Below are positions 10,701 through 21,940 of a stretch of DNA of 64,000 nucleotides, in pieces; within the stretch, counting starts at the first letter, position 1; each line of letters starts with the position of its first letter. Both the position numbers and the translations under genes were made by a program. Source of the stretch: Antennarius striatus (Eukaryota > Chordata > Actinopteri > Lophiiformes > Antennariidae); the NCBI RefSeq assembly GCF_040054535.1, contig NC_090785.1, forward strand, positions 18,885,001 to 18,949,000. The letters run 5' to 3'. The notes beneath the pieces were generated by a model. The model saw only the letters and a program-made list of their open reading frames with translations. It searched no databases and was not told where the DNA came from.

Positions 10701-13700
10701 ATTTACTATAATAATGACTAATCAATGACACTTTGGTTATGCTGGGGATCTGTTCGCTCTGAAACGGGTCACACACAAAGATGAATGTGAGCGGTCAAGA
10801 AAACAGGATCAGATCAGATATTGAATGCACATTCTAATTGTTGTTCTTTCTTCTCTTAGGCAGTTCAAGAAAGCTGTTACTGATGCTATAATGTCTCGTA
10901 GAGCCATCCGCAACATGAACACCCTGTGAGTGATGTTTCTGTGTTGCCATGTTTGTAATATTTGTAACTAACTTCCTATTTCCTGGTGGGTCATTCTTAT
11001 TGGTGTGTTTCTTCTTAGGTTAGATAAAACATGATGAGGTGGCATTTAAAGTGAAGCCAAGACATTATCTGGAGAAAAATAATTCTGATTTTGTTCTTTT
11101 ATTTGTTTGTTTGTCTTTATCTTCTGCTCAGATACCCTGATGCTACTCCTGAAGACCTGCAGGCCTCTGATAATGTCTGTATCATTTGTCGTGAGGAAAT
11201 GGTCACAGGGGCCAAGAAACTACCGTGTAATCACATTTTCCACTCCAGGTATAATTAAATGGATAATTAAAGGAACTGAAAACAAGAGCCTTCAGTGCTT
11301 CCTGGTGTTTAAAGGTTAGTTTTTCAATTCTTGTAAATAATTCAGGGTTCCCTTCTTCTCTCCACAGCTGCCTGCGTTCTTGGTTCCAAAGGCAGCAGAC
11401 CTGTCCTACGTGTCGCATGGACGTCCTGCGGGCTTCGAACAACAATCAGACTCCAGCTCAACCCCAGCCCCCGCCTGCTGCTCCCGCTGCCCCAGCCAAT
11501 GCTCCTGCTGCGCCCCCTGCAAATGGTGAGGATAAACCCTGTACATTTAAACACGTTCTCGCACCTGAACATGATACCAGATGTATTGTAATTATAAAGA
11601 AAGGGCCGAGGTGGTTTGTGGCTGATTTACATTCAGTTATGTTAACAGGAAGTGACCAGGCTGTATGCTGATGATACCTCAACTTGGTTATATTTACCTG
11701 TTCCACAGTCAATATTTATCTGTATACATCCTTACATACATCCTGCTTCTATTGGTGATCTTAAAGCCATTATATGTTCAACTTTATCTGCTATAATATC
11801 CTTGGATGACACTTGCATTTAGTTTTTGTTTACAGAAAAATTAGCATCTTCATGCCGTCAGTGGCCTTCACTTCAGAGAAACTGTTGGAGAAGTTCTTGT
11901 TCAGTCACGTGGCGCCTAATGAAAAGCATATTTGGATCTTTTTCTAGGGTTGTGAGTTGGTTTCTATTGTTACCTCCTCTCCAGGTGCTCCTGCTATGTT
12001 ACCTGGCTTTCCTCCTGGCATCTTCCCCTTCTGGGGTCCCTTTCCTGCGATGCCTCCTCCTCCTGCAGCTGCTGCAGCTCCTGGTGCTCCTGATGCGCCG
12101 CAAAGCAGCCCGGAGGCTACACAAACAACTAGTCAGTAAATAGCAAACAAACCACACTGCTCTTCTAAAAAAAAAAACAACCCAGAGCACGTGAAGGTGT
12201 TTTACAATCCAGTATTGGAGCTACGGTTACTGACATTACTGATGGTATCAGATGGTTTGACGTCCACCCAACCTGTTGTGTGTTGGTTTACCAGGTCCGG
12301 CCCAGCCCCCCTCAGCGACGGCAGACACCACAGCAGCTGGAGCTGCTGCTGCTGGAGCTCCAGGACCAACCATCCCTGGGTTCCCCCTGTCCTTCCCCCC
12401 TCCTTTCCCTGCTGCACCGTGGCTGCCCATGCCACCCCCTCCTCCCTTCAGTAAGCATTAACAGTTGCTTTGAAGCTCCCTCCTCGAAAGATGTCATTAA
12501 TAATGATTAATTTGTTATATAGCTGGATGTAACAAAGATATTCAATCAGTACAACATAATAAAATAATTCTGTGAAACTAAATATCATCAATTCCAAAAA
12601 GTCATATGATAAAGACCTGTGATGCTGTGACAGCAAAGCTTCAGTCACACACATGATGACAAAGAACCTATTTAACAGAGCGGACGTGAGGCTTAAGATA
12701 CAATACTGTGTGCTGTCACCTGTAAACAGTAAATCATTGCTAACTTAAGGGAGACACTGTGTTGCTGTGTGTTCTTTTTGAAACAATTTTTTTCCTAAAT
12801 TTATTTTAAAAAATTGCAGAAATTGGTCTAAAATGAATTAAGAACAGAGGTCCAGATAAAGTTTCCCTAAAATGAGGAAGACAGTGTTTAAAATTAGTAG
12901 AGACTATTCATGTTGAAGACTAAAACTCAGCGTTTTCACTTTAAATCTACAGTAAGTGTGGATGCAGTTGACGGGCAGGTGGATGACTGATTGTGCAACA
13001 GTGCGTTACAGGGTTGACAAGATTCAGTGAAGTGTGTTAATGTTGATGTGGGCAGAAATTCTAGTCATGACAGCTGCAGTGAGAATAAGTAGAAAGGAAA
13101 AGTGAAAGAAAAAGTATTGAGGTTGACCTTCTCAATACCAGCGTTCTGACGGCTGTGGAGTCAAGGATAATTAGTCCTGTGTAATTTTAGTTTACGATGA
13201 GTCAGCCTTTCGCTGTTTTAAAGTCCTTGACTGGAATTTCTATTGAAGTTTCATTTAAGGAGAAATCATGTGGAAGTAAGCGCATGACACATTATCTGTG
13301 TGTCCTCTCAATGACTTCCTGTTTGGTTTGTCCATTCTGGCCACACTTGACACTTCAGTTTAACCCTTTATCGGGTATAAGATTAATTTTAGGATTTTGG
13401 TTTTCTACATGAGAATGAAAGATTCCGAAAAAGGTTACAACAAATAAAGTTTTGTTATAAGACTGTAAGGGTGAATTTTAAAGTATTGCATAAATGTCTT
13501 TGTGACGTCCTCTCTCCTCTGCTTCAGTGTCATCAATGCCTCCTCCACCTCCTTCACTGTCCAGACTGTCGGAGGAGGAGCTGAGGGAGCTGGAGGCTGA
13601 AGGCCGACGGGGTCTCGAGGCCAGACTCCAGTGCCTCCAGAACATCCACACCCTGCTGGACGCCGCCATGCTCAACATCCACCACTACCTCAGCACCGTC

Positions 13701-14590
13701 GCCACGCTCAGGTAACCGACCCATCCTTAACTCGCTGACTAACAATGACATCCCAAGATGTCAGTTACGTTTCTCAACGGGGAGGACCTGTGGACCTGGT
13801 GGAGCTGGTCAGTGAAAATCAGACTGATTATCATGGAGTGTAGCGTTATAGTGGTTGATCCAATGAAGGAACAGAGAATGAAGAATCAGAGGAAGACGGA
13901 GACGTTCAGGCAGATTATGATGCAACAAAGTATGCGTGTGTCTTCGAGCACCCGTTGAGTGAACACGGCGTCGCTCTGGGGAAAACATACTGGAACAGAA
14001 AGAAAACACAGATAAATTATTTAATGTGTTCAGGTTGTTATTTTAATTGATATATGTAAGTATTTTTTACTTAATTTTTCAGTGTGTGAAACCTGTGAGT
14101 TATCTAGGGCTCCTTCATCACCAGTGTGGAGCGGTCAGGCTCAGACTTGATTAGATTTGTCTCTGAAATGTAATTTTCAGTGAATTCTTATTTGTCTCCA
14201 CAGTCCTCCTCGGGCTGAGGGTGGCGCTGGAGGAGCCAGTGGGACGAACCACCCCGCTTCACCTCCAGCAGCCGGCAGCAGCGCGGACAGCGTCACCCAG
14301 GAGAAGAAGAACTCTGACAGTTGTAAGTAAACCGAGAAACTCACCAAGACAACCGAGATGATTCAGACGTGAAGCCCTGGACTCGCTCTCTTCTGATTCT
14401 AGCCGAGCGGCTGGATGGAGCAGCGGTTTCCTCTCAGCCGGCCGACTCGACCTCTGCTGCCTCAGACGCAGACAGACAAACGGAGGATGGAGGAGCGGGA
14501 GAGGACGGAGAACCCAACGCCGCCGAGTTGAGACGCCGCCGCCTTCGCAAGTTAGAGACGGGAACGTCGTCCCCCCCTCCAGACAACTGA
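7760..14590 (+). CDS. syvn1: E3 ubiquitin ligase synoviolin (HRD1)
   Basis: SYVN1 is the membrane RING ligase of ER-associated degradation; it works with SEL1L and Derlins to move and ubiquitinate misfolded proteins. Coding exons: 7760-7891, 8050-8142, 8245-8397, 8784-8832, 9184-9287, 9996-10122, 10235-10334, 10860-10925, 11132-11248, 11368-11525, 11985-12131, 12295-12450, 13528-13711, 14204-14322, 14403-14590. All phases agree and give 630 residues (human about 617). The first exon encodes SLALTGAVVAHAY, the conserved first membrane segment. Several hydrophobic segments occupy residues 1-250. A RING-H2 finger follows with C291, C294, C307, H309, H312, C315, C326 and C329. After it comes a Pro/Ala-rich region, a conserved helix (LRELEAEGRRGLEARLQ), and a C-terminal AELRRRRLRKLE motif. 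The ATG at 7760 is the family start; upstream in-frame codons are intronic. The donor after 9287 is gtttgt, weaker than its neighbours. Confidence 0.97.
8995..9175. repeat. TTC/TTA microsatellite and LINE/SINE-type 3' tail in syvn1 intron
   Basis: A (TTC)n(TTA)n tract at about 8998-9025 is followed at 9120-9170 by 'tactgtacttggcaataaaa' and ctgattc units. This wording is common at the 3' ends of fish retroposons. A related tail with (GTACT)n lies at about 7339-7380. Confidence 0.5.
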
Positions 14591-15275
14591 TCCATGCCTT
14601 CAGACTCAGATATTTTGCTCTGGACCAACAGGAACTCTGAGCTGATAGATGGACGCTTTGGGCTGTCCTCCCCGTGGCCGTCTCCCCCCCACAGGCTCAG
14701 GTTTCTAACTGTGTTGAGTTGGACTCAGGCTAACAGGAGACACCATAATCTTTACCGCTTATCTGGACTGTTTCTGCGTCAGAAAGCAATAGTGCAACTT
14801 TTTTGTTTGTTTGTTCGTTTTCACCATGTTTCCTCTTGAAGAGCAACTACTGCAATAACAGTACACTGCAGGTGTTAGTCCGTTTCATACGGTGGACGAG
14901 GAATTGAAACCCTGTGATCTGGTCAATGTGGTAGAGATGGTGTTTGGATTTGTGTTTGGTTGTTTAACTGTCAGCAACAACTTTGCCTGCACTTTGATTT
15001 TTGTTTAATTCAAGACTCCTAAGTACAGAAATGTTCTCATTCATCACATAAACATGTTACACAGAACACGCTACCATTTTCCAATGGAGGGAATTCAAAT
15101 CCAGAGAAGTTAAACAGCTACTGGAGCTGATTCTGTTTTCCTTTAACACCCATTACTCTTCTTTTGCCACTGCAGATGCTGTAATATACTGATTCATTTG
15201 AATGTGTACATACTGTATAAAGAATTTTAATAGAGAAGATCTGTACAGAAAGTCGAATAAATTGTTCAACTGAAA
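14591..15275 (+). other. syvn1 3' untranslated region
   Basis: The stretch follows the TGA at 14588-14590 and contains no further coding exon. A canonical AATAAA polyadenylation signal at 15256-15261 marks the likely 3' end. Confidence 0.7.
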
Positions 15276-15704
15276 CTGCAGCGGCAAAACAAGTCTATTG
15301 GTTTGTGTGTTCACAAAGTGAAGAGTTGAGTGTGTTTAGCAGTAGTCTCCCAAACGGTCCCAGCTTGAATCTGATTGGTCACAAGTCGATGAACCGCCAG
15401 CGCTGTCGGTGTTCCAGAACCACAGGACAGCTTTAACCTCCTGCTGCAACAGTATAAATGTCATTTATTCAATTTGATATCTATTTTTAAATTGGACTTC
15501 ACATCACAGTTTAAATTAGTTTGTGGAATATAACAGTTACATTAATGAATTTAACATGTCAAACAACTTTTAAAAAGAAAATGAGACTACACAATGAAAA
15601 ACATTTTTGATAATGCATCAGATTTTTGACTCATACTTACAGGCAGTTCACTGTTACACACTGCAGACAAACTGATGATGACACGTACCCAAGAGGTTGT
15701 GTTT

Positions 15705-16207
15705 TTACTGGGAGGGTTCGTTAGCTTTTGATAAAGGCCTTTTGATAAGTAGAACAAAACCTGTGGAACTACCCTTTAGATCAGACGGTGGTCCAGTGGG
15801 AATCAACACTCGCTCCAGAGTTTCATCAGGAAGGTGAGTGAAGAGGTGCTCCATCTGCAGTTCCGCCGGGAGAGGGCTCAGGCTCTGGTGAACGTGAGGT
15901 CGATGCCAAAGTGGAGCATAACCATAAACCAAATTCAGAGATGACCTCTGAAAGGTCAGGAGAACACAAGACACCTTGGTGGAGGTACACACTGCTGTCT
16001 AGCTGAAGATGAGTGTTTTGTGTACCTGTGAGCAGCAGTGGCCCTTTTTTTTAGGCTGCCTGCACCTCATCCTCAGATGAAGATGGTTCATTAGATGAAA
16101 AGCAAGGTTCATTTATTTAACACACACACCCAAGTCCTGGAGCTTTATGGTTCTGGTGCATTTACCTTCTCCATAACTTCCTCCTCATATTGAAGCCTTC
16201 TAGGTGC
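15705..16207 (-). CDS. Unrecognised small protein, three candidate exons
   Basis: Three minus-strand blocks have good splice sites and compatible phases: 16166-16207 (acceptor tag, donor gtaaat), 16026-16071 (donor gtacac) and 15705-15947 (acceptor tttcag, ends in TGA). Joined, they read through without a stop. The first two blocks are very basic and the last encodes 80 residues beginning RSSLNLVYGYAPLW and including LPAELQMEHLFTHLPDE. No membrane segment or zinc-binding pattern is visible. Any upstream exons were not found. The gene lies between the converging ends of syvn1 and gpr137. In human, GPR137 is close to KCNK4 and CATSPERZ; the SSLN start, a following Trp and a Leu/Glu-rich helix are loosely reminiscent of the CATSPERZ C-terminus, but this is weak. 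It could also be a chance open frame with fortuitous splice sites. Confidence 0.35.
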
Positions 16208-17280
16208 CTAGATGTTGGTAAGCAATGAAAATTTCGGTGGTATATAACAGTAAGACACAGTTTGTAGCACTTTACAAAACATTGTTAGAGAATGATTTAC
16301 ATGTTACACAAAAATGTTTCGCAGATGAATCAAGAATCACTTCAATTGTCATTTTTAAAACTACGAAATTGGGTGTTCTCGTTCGGTGCAGATGCATTAA
16401 AAAGAACAGGTAAAAAAAACAACCAAGTAGACATAAAAAGGAACTAGATAAAAATAGATAAAAATACAAGAACACAGAAGGAAACGGCAAAAAAGGAAGG
16501 AACGATGTCTGTCGAACATCCTAACACCTCTTAACAGTATGTAATGAATACATATTGATAATGAAAATGTTAAATGAATGTTAAATTGCACATAGCCCCT
16601 GATGCATGTATGTGAACATATGAATGTAGTATACTCAGTTCATGAATTTTACAGTAAGATCAATAAACAATGGGTTATAATAGTTTTCAAAAGTGGCCAA
16701 AGAGAAGTTGGTTTGTAATAGAACAGTGAAAAATTAAGGATAGATTTAAAACAATCATAGTTGACCTCTTTTCACACTTTTCATTTTTAATGTTGGATTT
16801 ATCTTCTGGTGTCCTGATTTCAGAACATCTTAAAGCCATTTTCCAAAGACAACCTGACCATCAGTATTTCTTACATCTGCCTTTGTTTCTTAGTAAAGCA
16901 CAAATGATTTGCTTTATTGTAGGATTTCCCACTCTGATTCTTCAGTGTTAAGAATTATTCTCATAATTCTCTACTGATGTACCAATGAAGTGTTTCCGTA
17001 TAAAGGTAGTAGACAATGATGCAATCTGGGAAACTTCCCTGTGAATTAAACAATGAAGAAATCACAGACATCAAACAATTGATCTGCTTGATCGACAAAT
17101 GAATTACTAAACAGATCTTTTAAACTGCTAACTGTACTTCAAAAACCTAAAAGAAAAATAATCAGGTACATGATGATCACCAATACACATTTACAACTTA
17201 AAAATATCCATACATGCTTGGACAGTCATTACTCGTTATATTCTACTTGTTTGTACTGTAATTAAAAAAATAAAACAATA
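16208..17280. other. Intergenic AT-rich stretch, nothing recognised
   Basis: No exon with family resemblance was seen on either strand. Open frames at 16225-16591 are short, antisense to one another and low-complexity. Confidence 0.5.
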
Positions 17281-17284
17281 ATTT

Positions 17285-18092
17285 GGATGTTTTTATTGGT
17301 TTAATGTTTACAGAGTAAATAAAAGTATTTGGTAAATCTAGAGCCACAGGTGGTAGGGAAGCTTCATTCCAGCTGATACAGGTGAAAAACATCTTTTTCT
17401 TAACTAAAGTCAAAAGGTAGAAAAATTGTTATCCAATAACTTAAATCACAATAAAATAACAATAGGAGAATAAAATTTAATGTTTAAAATTTAAAATGTC
17501 TCAAACTCTCAAAATGTGGATATATACAAAATACATCTGACAATAAATCTAGAAAACAAACAGAATGCAGGGTTCAGAAGACATAGATGTCAGGTTACAT
17601 TTCTGTGTTCTCTGAAAAACACTATCATGAATTGTTTACAACATGCTCGGAGCAATGAGCAATACTGCATTCGATTTTTTCATCAGAGGAATGATAAAAA
17701 AAGCTAAATGTTCCATTTTTAAGAATCTAGCAGCCAGTTCATATTGTTCAATCCAGGATGGGACAACTTTAAAAGCTAACTGATTAAATATCAACTCGAC
17801 CTTTGGATAGAATGTTTGGAGATGGCGGTATGAAGATTAAGTGGTGATTAACGACAAGCTCTAATCCAATAAATATTGGCCAGATCGCCCTAGTCTGCCA
17901 GGGATTTTCCTACTAATTGTGTTCCCTTTAAGGGAAAAAAAAATTAAAAACAGTGTCTTTTCCAAAAGGTGCACAATCAAAGTTTGGGAATTTTTTTTCC
18001 TGAGTGTTTCAGTGCAAAAACTGCTTTTTGGTCATATTGTGTTGTAAACTGGTGTATGGTTTGTCACTGAGGATAGTGGTGAGCATTCAGGC
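17285..18092 (-). other. Probable gpr137 3' untranslated region
   Basis: This is the sequence downstream of the gpr137 stop on the minus strand. A possible polyadenylation signal (AATAAA on the minus strand, TTTATT at 17292-17297) would give a tail of about 0.8 kb. The exact end is uncertain. Confidence 0.4.
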
Positions 18093-18885
18093 TCAGCTCT
18101 GGGGGGTAGAGTAGAAGGAATGGTGCTGGTGGTTCTGGCCTGGAGGATTGCTGGCAAAAAGGAGAGGAGCGGTGTCTGACCCGTACCAACTGGAACAGAA
18201 AAGAGAAAGAAGACGTGTGTGCTCACGGTCCAGTGTATGATTTTAACAACAGAACATGTTACAACCTAATCAGCACACGGACCTACAGAGTTATCAGCTC
18301 TCACAGATGTTCAGACAAAAATGTTGTCATCTGTGCCAAACCAAAATGAAGTTTGAGTCAAGAGTGATGTCCATACACCTCTGATTTGATCCAATCCGCA
18401 GTGTAATATCGAAAGATGATGAAAAAAATGTGACACTAATTATCTAGAACTAATTAATCAGCCAATAGGAAACAGTCAATTTTGTTAATGGTTAATCTTT
18501 TCAGATTTTTAAGATGCAAAAAGGACAAAAATAATGGGGTCCACGCTCTTCACACACGTACAGTTGCTGTTTTCTCTCAGTTGCTGATGTCTAACTTTTT
18601 TTAAAACCATTTTAAAATTGCTTTGTTCTAGAATAACTGGCAGAAATTTCACTAGACCAATAACATTTAAAAAACAAACAAATCAAAAACTCGGAAATGT
18701 TTAATGTTTCTGAAATCCAGCTTTAATGACCCTACCTTAAGTGAGAATGTGAACTGCGCGCCCATGGAAGACTTCCGTCATCATCGTTTCCTTGAGGGTC
18801 ATCAAAGAAATAGGGACGAGGCAGAGCTCTGTTGTTGATGGCTGCGCTGCTGGTCTGTGATATTCAAGAACGCAGACGGTAAGGA

Positions 18886-18956
<71 letters not shown>

Positions 18957-20675
18957 AGTGTTTTCTCTTTATTCAGGTGACCTTTAGTTTGTGTCATGTC
19001 ATAACTACCTCCTGAGCAGGTCGGCGAACTCGAAAGATTATGATCAGTAAACTGGTTGGGAGCAGCTCCCAGATGAAGAGGATGGCACCAAAGGCCAAGT
19101 AGCCCCTGTCACCAAGTTCACTCCGCAGGTCAGCCTAATGACACACACAAGGTTATCTGGCATTCTTACCAGCCGACATGGTAGTAAACAAGAGTATTTA
19201 AACTGCATCAGATGTTTACCTGGTCAGACACATTGTACCAGTCGAAGTTGAATGCCTCCACCTGGTGGTTCTGAGACAGAATCAGGACCGTCAGGTTGTA
19301 GCAGGCTCGGCTGGCGAACAACAAGAACACTGCTGCTCCCAGGACAGCTGTACGGCACACTGTGGTTCCCTGGTCGGGTTAAACATTGACTGTTAGCCTC
19401 AAGTTTAGAAAGGACAGCAAAAGGTGGCTCACGTTAAGAAGGTACCAACATTTACTGCACCGCCTGCATTAATAAGGTGTAGTCAAAAACAGACGCAGGA
19501 CATACAGCAATAACCTCACTTTTACGCTTTGTTTTTTCCCCACCAAAGCTTTCATGTCGTTAGTGTGATAAATTGTAATTTCTCAGACTTCATGAAGCTA
19601 GGATTAGGACTAACTAGCAGGGATAATCTGTCCGTCACACACCTTGCTGATGAGGTAGGGACTGGTGGAGCGTGAGTGTTTGGATAGGAGCAGCAGCAAG
19701 GCGGCAAGTAACACCGCATCCAGGATGAAGAGCGAGTCATTGACTAGAACTCGAATCAGGACCAGATTCCAGGTCCGATCCCCCGACCGACCGCTGGCAC
19801 CTCTGTCCCCGAAAACTGCACAGACCACGTTGATGCAGAGGAACGTGACATTCAACGCCCCATACAAGCATCGCGCCACCCACCTGAGGAAGACATATCA
19901 ACCAGAGCAGTGAACAGATAGGTGCTGTAGTCACATGGGTTCATCAAGGTTTAGAACAAAAACTTGTTTAAGGACTCTAACGTTTCACAGTCTGCACTAC
20001 AGAATAAAACTTACAGCCCTCGTTCCACTTCTGAGCTGCTGGCCTGTCTCGCTTTGAGAAGAACCTGTGGTTCAACAGAGAAACAAGCAACAGAGGAAAT
20101 GAACAATCAGGCACTAAGAATAAAACTGAAATAAAACTAGGCCTCTTTAACCACTATCTTGTTTGTCACACAGTTGATGAAATTAAAGTACTTTGAAAAC
20201 TTCTACTTTCATTTTTGGCATTTCTGTTAATCCATCCCTCAATCATTTGTATATACTGAGTGCAAGACAGTAACCCACTCTGCATCCCCCTCCCCCCGCC
20301 CCGTTTTACCTGAGTAAAATACAGATTAATGAGGCTGAACGTGAAGAACTGCAGACAAACGGGGAAGCAGTAGAGCAACCAGTATACTGCCACAGGTAGG
20401 TGGTTGGCCTCCAGAGCATTGCCGAAATAAAAGGAAAAAAGGGTGGTTCGGAGAGCGGCCCAGAGCAGGCAGAGGAACAGGAAGATGCTCTGGTAGCTCC
20501 ATCTTTTGTGTTTGTAGAGGTAGAGGAGCCAGAGCTGGATGTAGACCACCAGGAATAGTGCTGCGTAGAGGCTTGTGTAAAGGACAGTGAAGCCAAGCTG
20601 CACTGAAGGGGCAACAGCTGGGCGCAGGGGGATTGGAGGAGGCTGGGTGGAGGAGTGGGGAAGAGGGGCAGACAT
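18093..20675 (-). CDS. gpr137: Integral membrane protein GPR137
   Basis: GPR137 is a seven-pass orphan membrane protein of the GPR137/TM7SF1 family, reported at lysosomes and linked to mTORC1 control. Coding exons on the minus strand: 20310-20675, 20015-20064, 19643-19883, 19220-19369, 19009-19134, 18736-18854, 18093-18189. Phases agree and give 382 residues (human about 400). Recognisable blocks are [20 protein letters not shown], the run [19 protein letters not shown] at the end of exon 1, [20 protein letters not shown] in the third exon, [12 protein letters not shown] with FDWYNVSDQ in the fourth, and [18 protein letters not shown] in the fifth. The C-terminal SWYG...PLLF and HSFYSTPQS match the human end. 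A (GT)n tract on the transcribed strand lies about 35 bases upstream of the sixth exon. The ATG at 20673-20675 is preceded by a spliced leader, with the promoter near 21.65 kb. Confidence 0.96.
18889..18955. repeat. CA/GT dinucleotide microsatellite in gpr137 intron
   Basis: An essentially pure (CA)n run on the plus strand, so the gpr137 transcript carries (GU)n. It ends about 35 bases before the acceptor of the exon at 18736-18854. Confidence 0.95.
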
Positions 20676-20962
20676 GACTGCAGGCCAATGGAGGACTGAC
20701 AGGATTAAGTATCCATCATCACAGAGTAACGACCAAAAGATTTGCCCCTCAGCTCGCTGGGTTTACATAGAAGATTCTACCTGAGGGTAGAAGCAAAAAC
20801 AGAAGTGGTCACAAGAAGTCAGCATGTCATGAACGAATCACTGAACAAGACGGTGGCAAAGTATTATTCACTGTATTAGACACAAAGAAGGCTCTGAATA
20901 TCATAATATTTTCTGATATATGAAGTAAATATATTCCATACAGTAGCAGACAAACAAGACAA

Positions 20963-20972
20963 GTCACGTGAT
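20963..20972. promoter_or_regulatory. E-box GTCACGTGAT in gpr137 leader intron
   Basis: This is one base from the CLEAR/TFEB palindrome GTCACGTGAC. It lies between the presumed gpr137 promoter (about 21.65 kb) and the start codon. Single E-boxes are common, so function is a guess. Confidence 0.3.
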
Positions 20973-21653
20973 TGTGACTTTAAAACTGAAACTCGTCCAG
21001 CGGGTCTCAAACCTGATCCCCGCTCCTGGTCGCTGAGGAGGTAACTTTTGTTTTCACTATTTAATATTGCGCTGCAAATTCAAGTGACTTTGTTTTTTTT
21101 TAATTTTTATTATTACTAACCAGAATTCAATTAACACAGTGATGTGATTTATACTTATCAGTGATCTCATGTGATCGGACGTAGCTCTAACGCTACATGA
21201 AGGTAAATGTGGGTGGCAAACACGGCGCACATAAGTAAACAATTACATTTTTAAAAAAAATCAACAACAGAAACATGAACATCCTTGGTAATGCTTGTAG
21301 GACTGTTCTCCCCTATAGTTTAGGGTACTAAAGGAGTTTCTAACTCACTAACACGGTGAACAACCTGCGTCTTTACCGCTTCAAACGTAAACAATCCATC
21401 TCGGTACCGTCACGCGACTCAACAACAGCTAAGCTAACTCACAGAAATTTTATAAACTAGCATTTAATCTGTGTCACAAACACCGGCGAGGCTCTAGATC
21501 GGTTTACTCCCAACAGAAACCACTGTTTAAGCAGTCGTTAACGCGACAACAGCAACACACCTTTGGTTTGGTGAAGACGTCGCTCCAGGGCAGACCGCGG
21601 TCTCCGTCTCGGTCCCTAGCTTGTCTGTAATCTCTCTCTTCCGCCTCCACCGA

Positions 21654-21705
21654 TGACGTCACGCCTGACGGGGCGGAGCCTCTGGTTCGATTCCAACCGC
21701 CAATC
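21654..21705. promoter_or_regulatory. Divergent promoter of gpr137 and the PLD gene: CRE, GC box, CCAAT box
   Basis: A perfect CRE palindrome TGACGTCA (21654-21661) is followed by a GC box GGGGCGGAGC (21670-21679) and a CCAAT box (21700-21704). The start codon of the PLD-family gene is 236 bases to the right. The likely gpr137 leader lies just to the left, so the two genes may share this CpG-rich promoter. Confidence 0.6.
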
Positions 21706-21940
21706 AGCGACAACAGGAAATCGCGGTTTCTTCAAATGTTAATTTATTCAGTCTTCTTGAATTGAAATCAGATTAAATGTTTTAGGATATTTTTTTTTGA
21801 CATCTCTAGCATTTTATTCTGGTTTATGTGAGGTTATTCAACATCCGGAATACATTTAATTACATCGGAACAAAGAAGAACGTGACGGAGCCGTTAATCT
21901 TGTGTAAATACGTATTCTGTTTTATTAAAATGCTGTAAGG

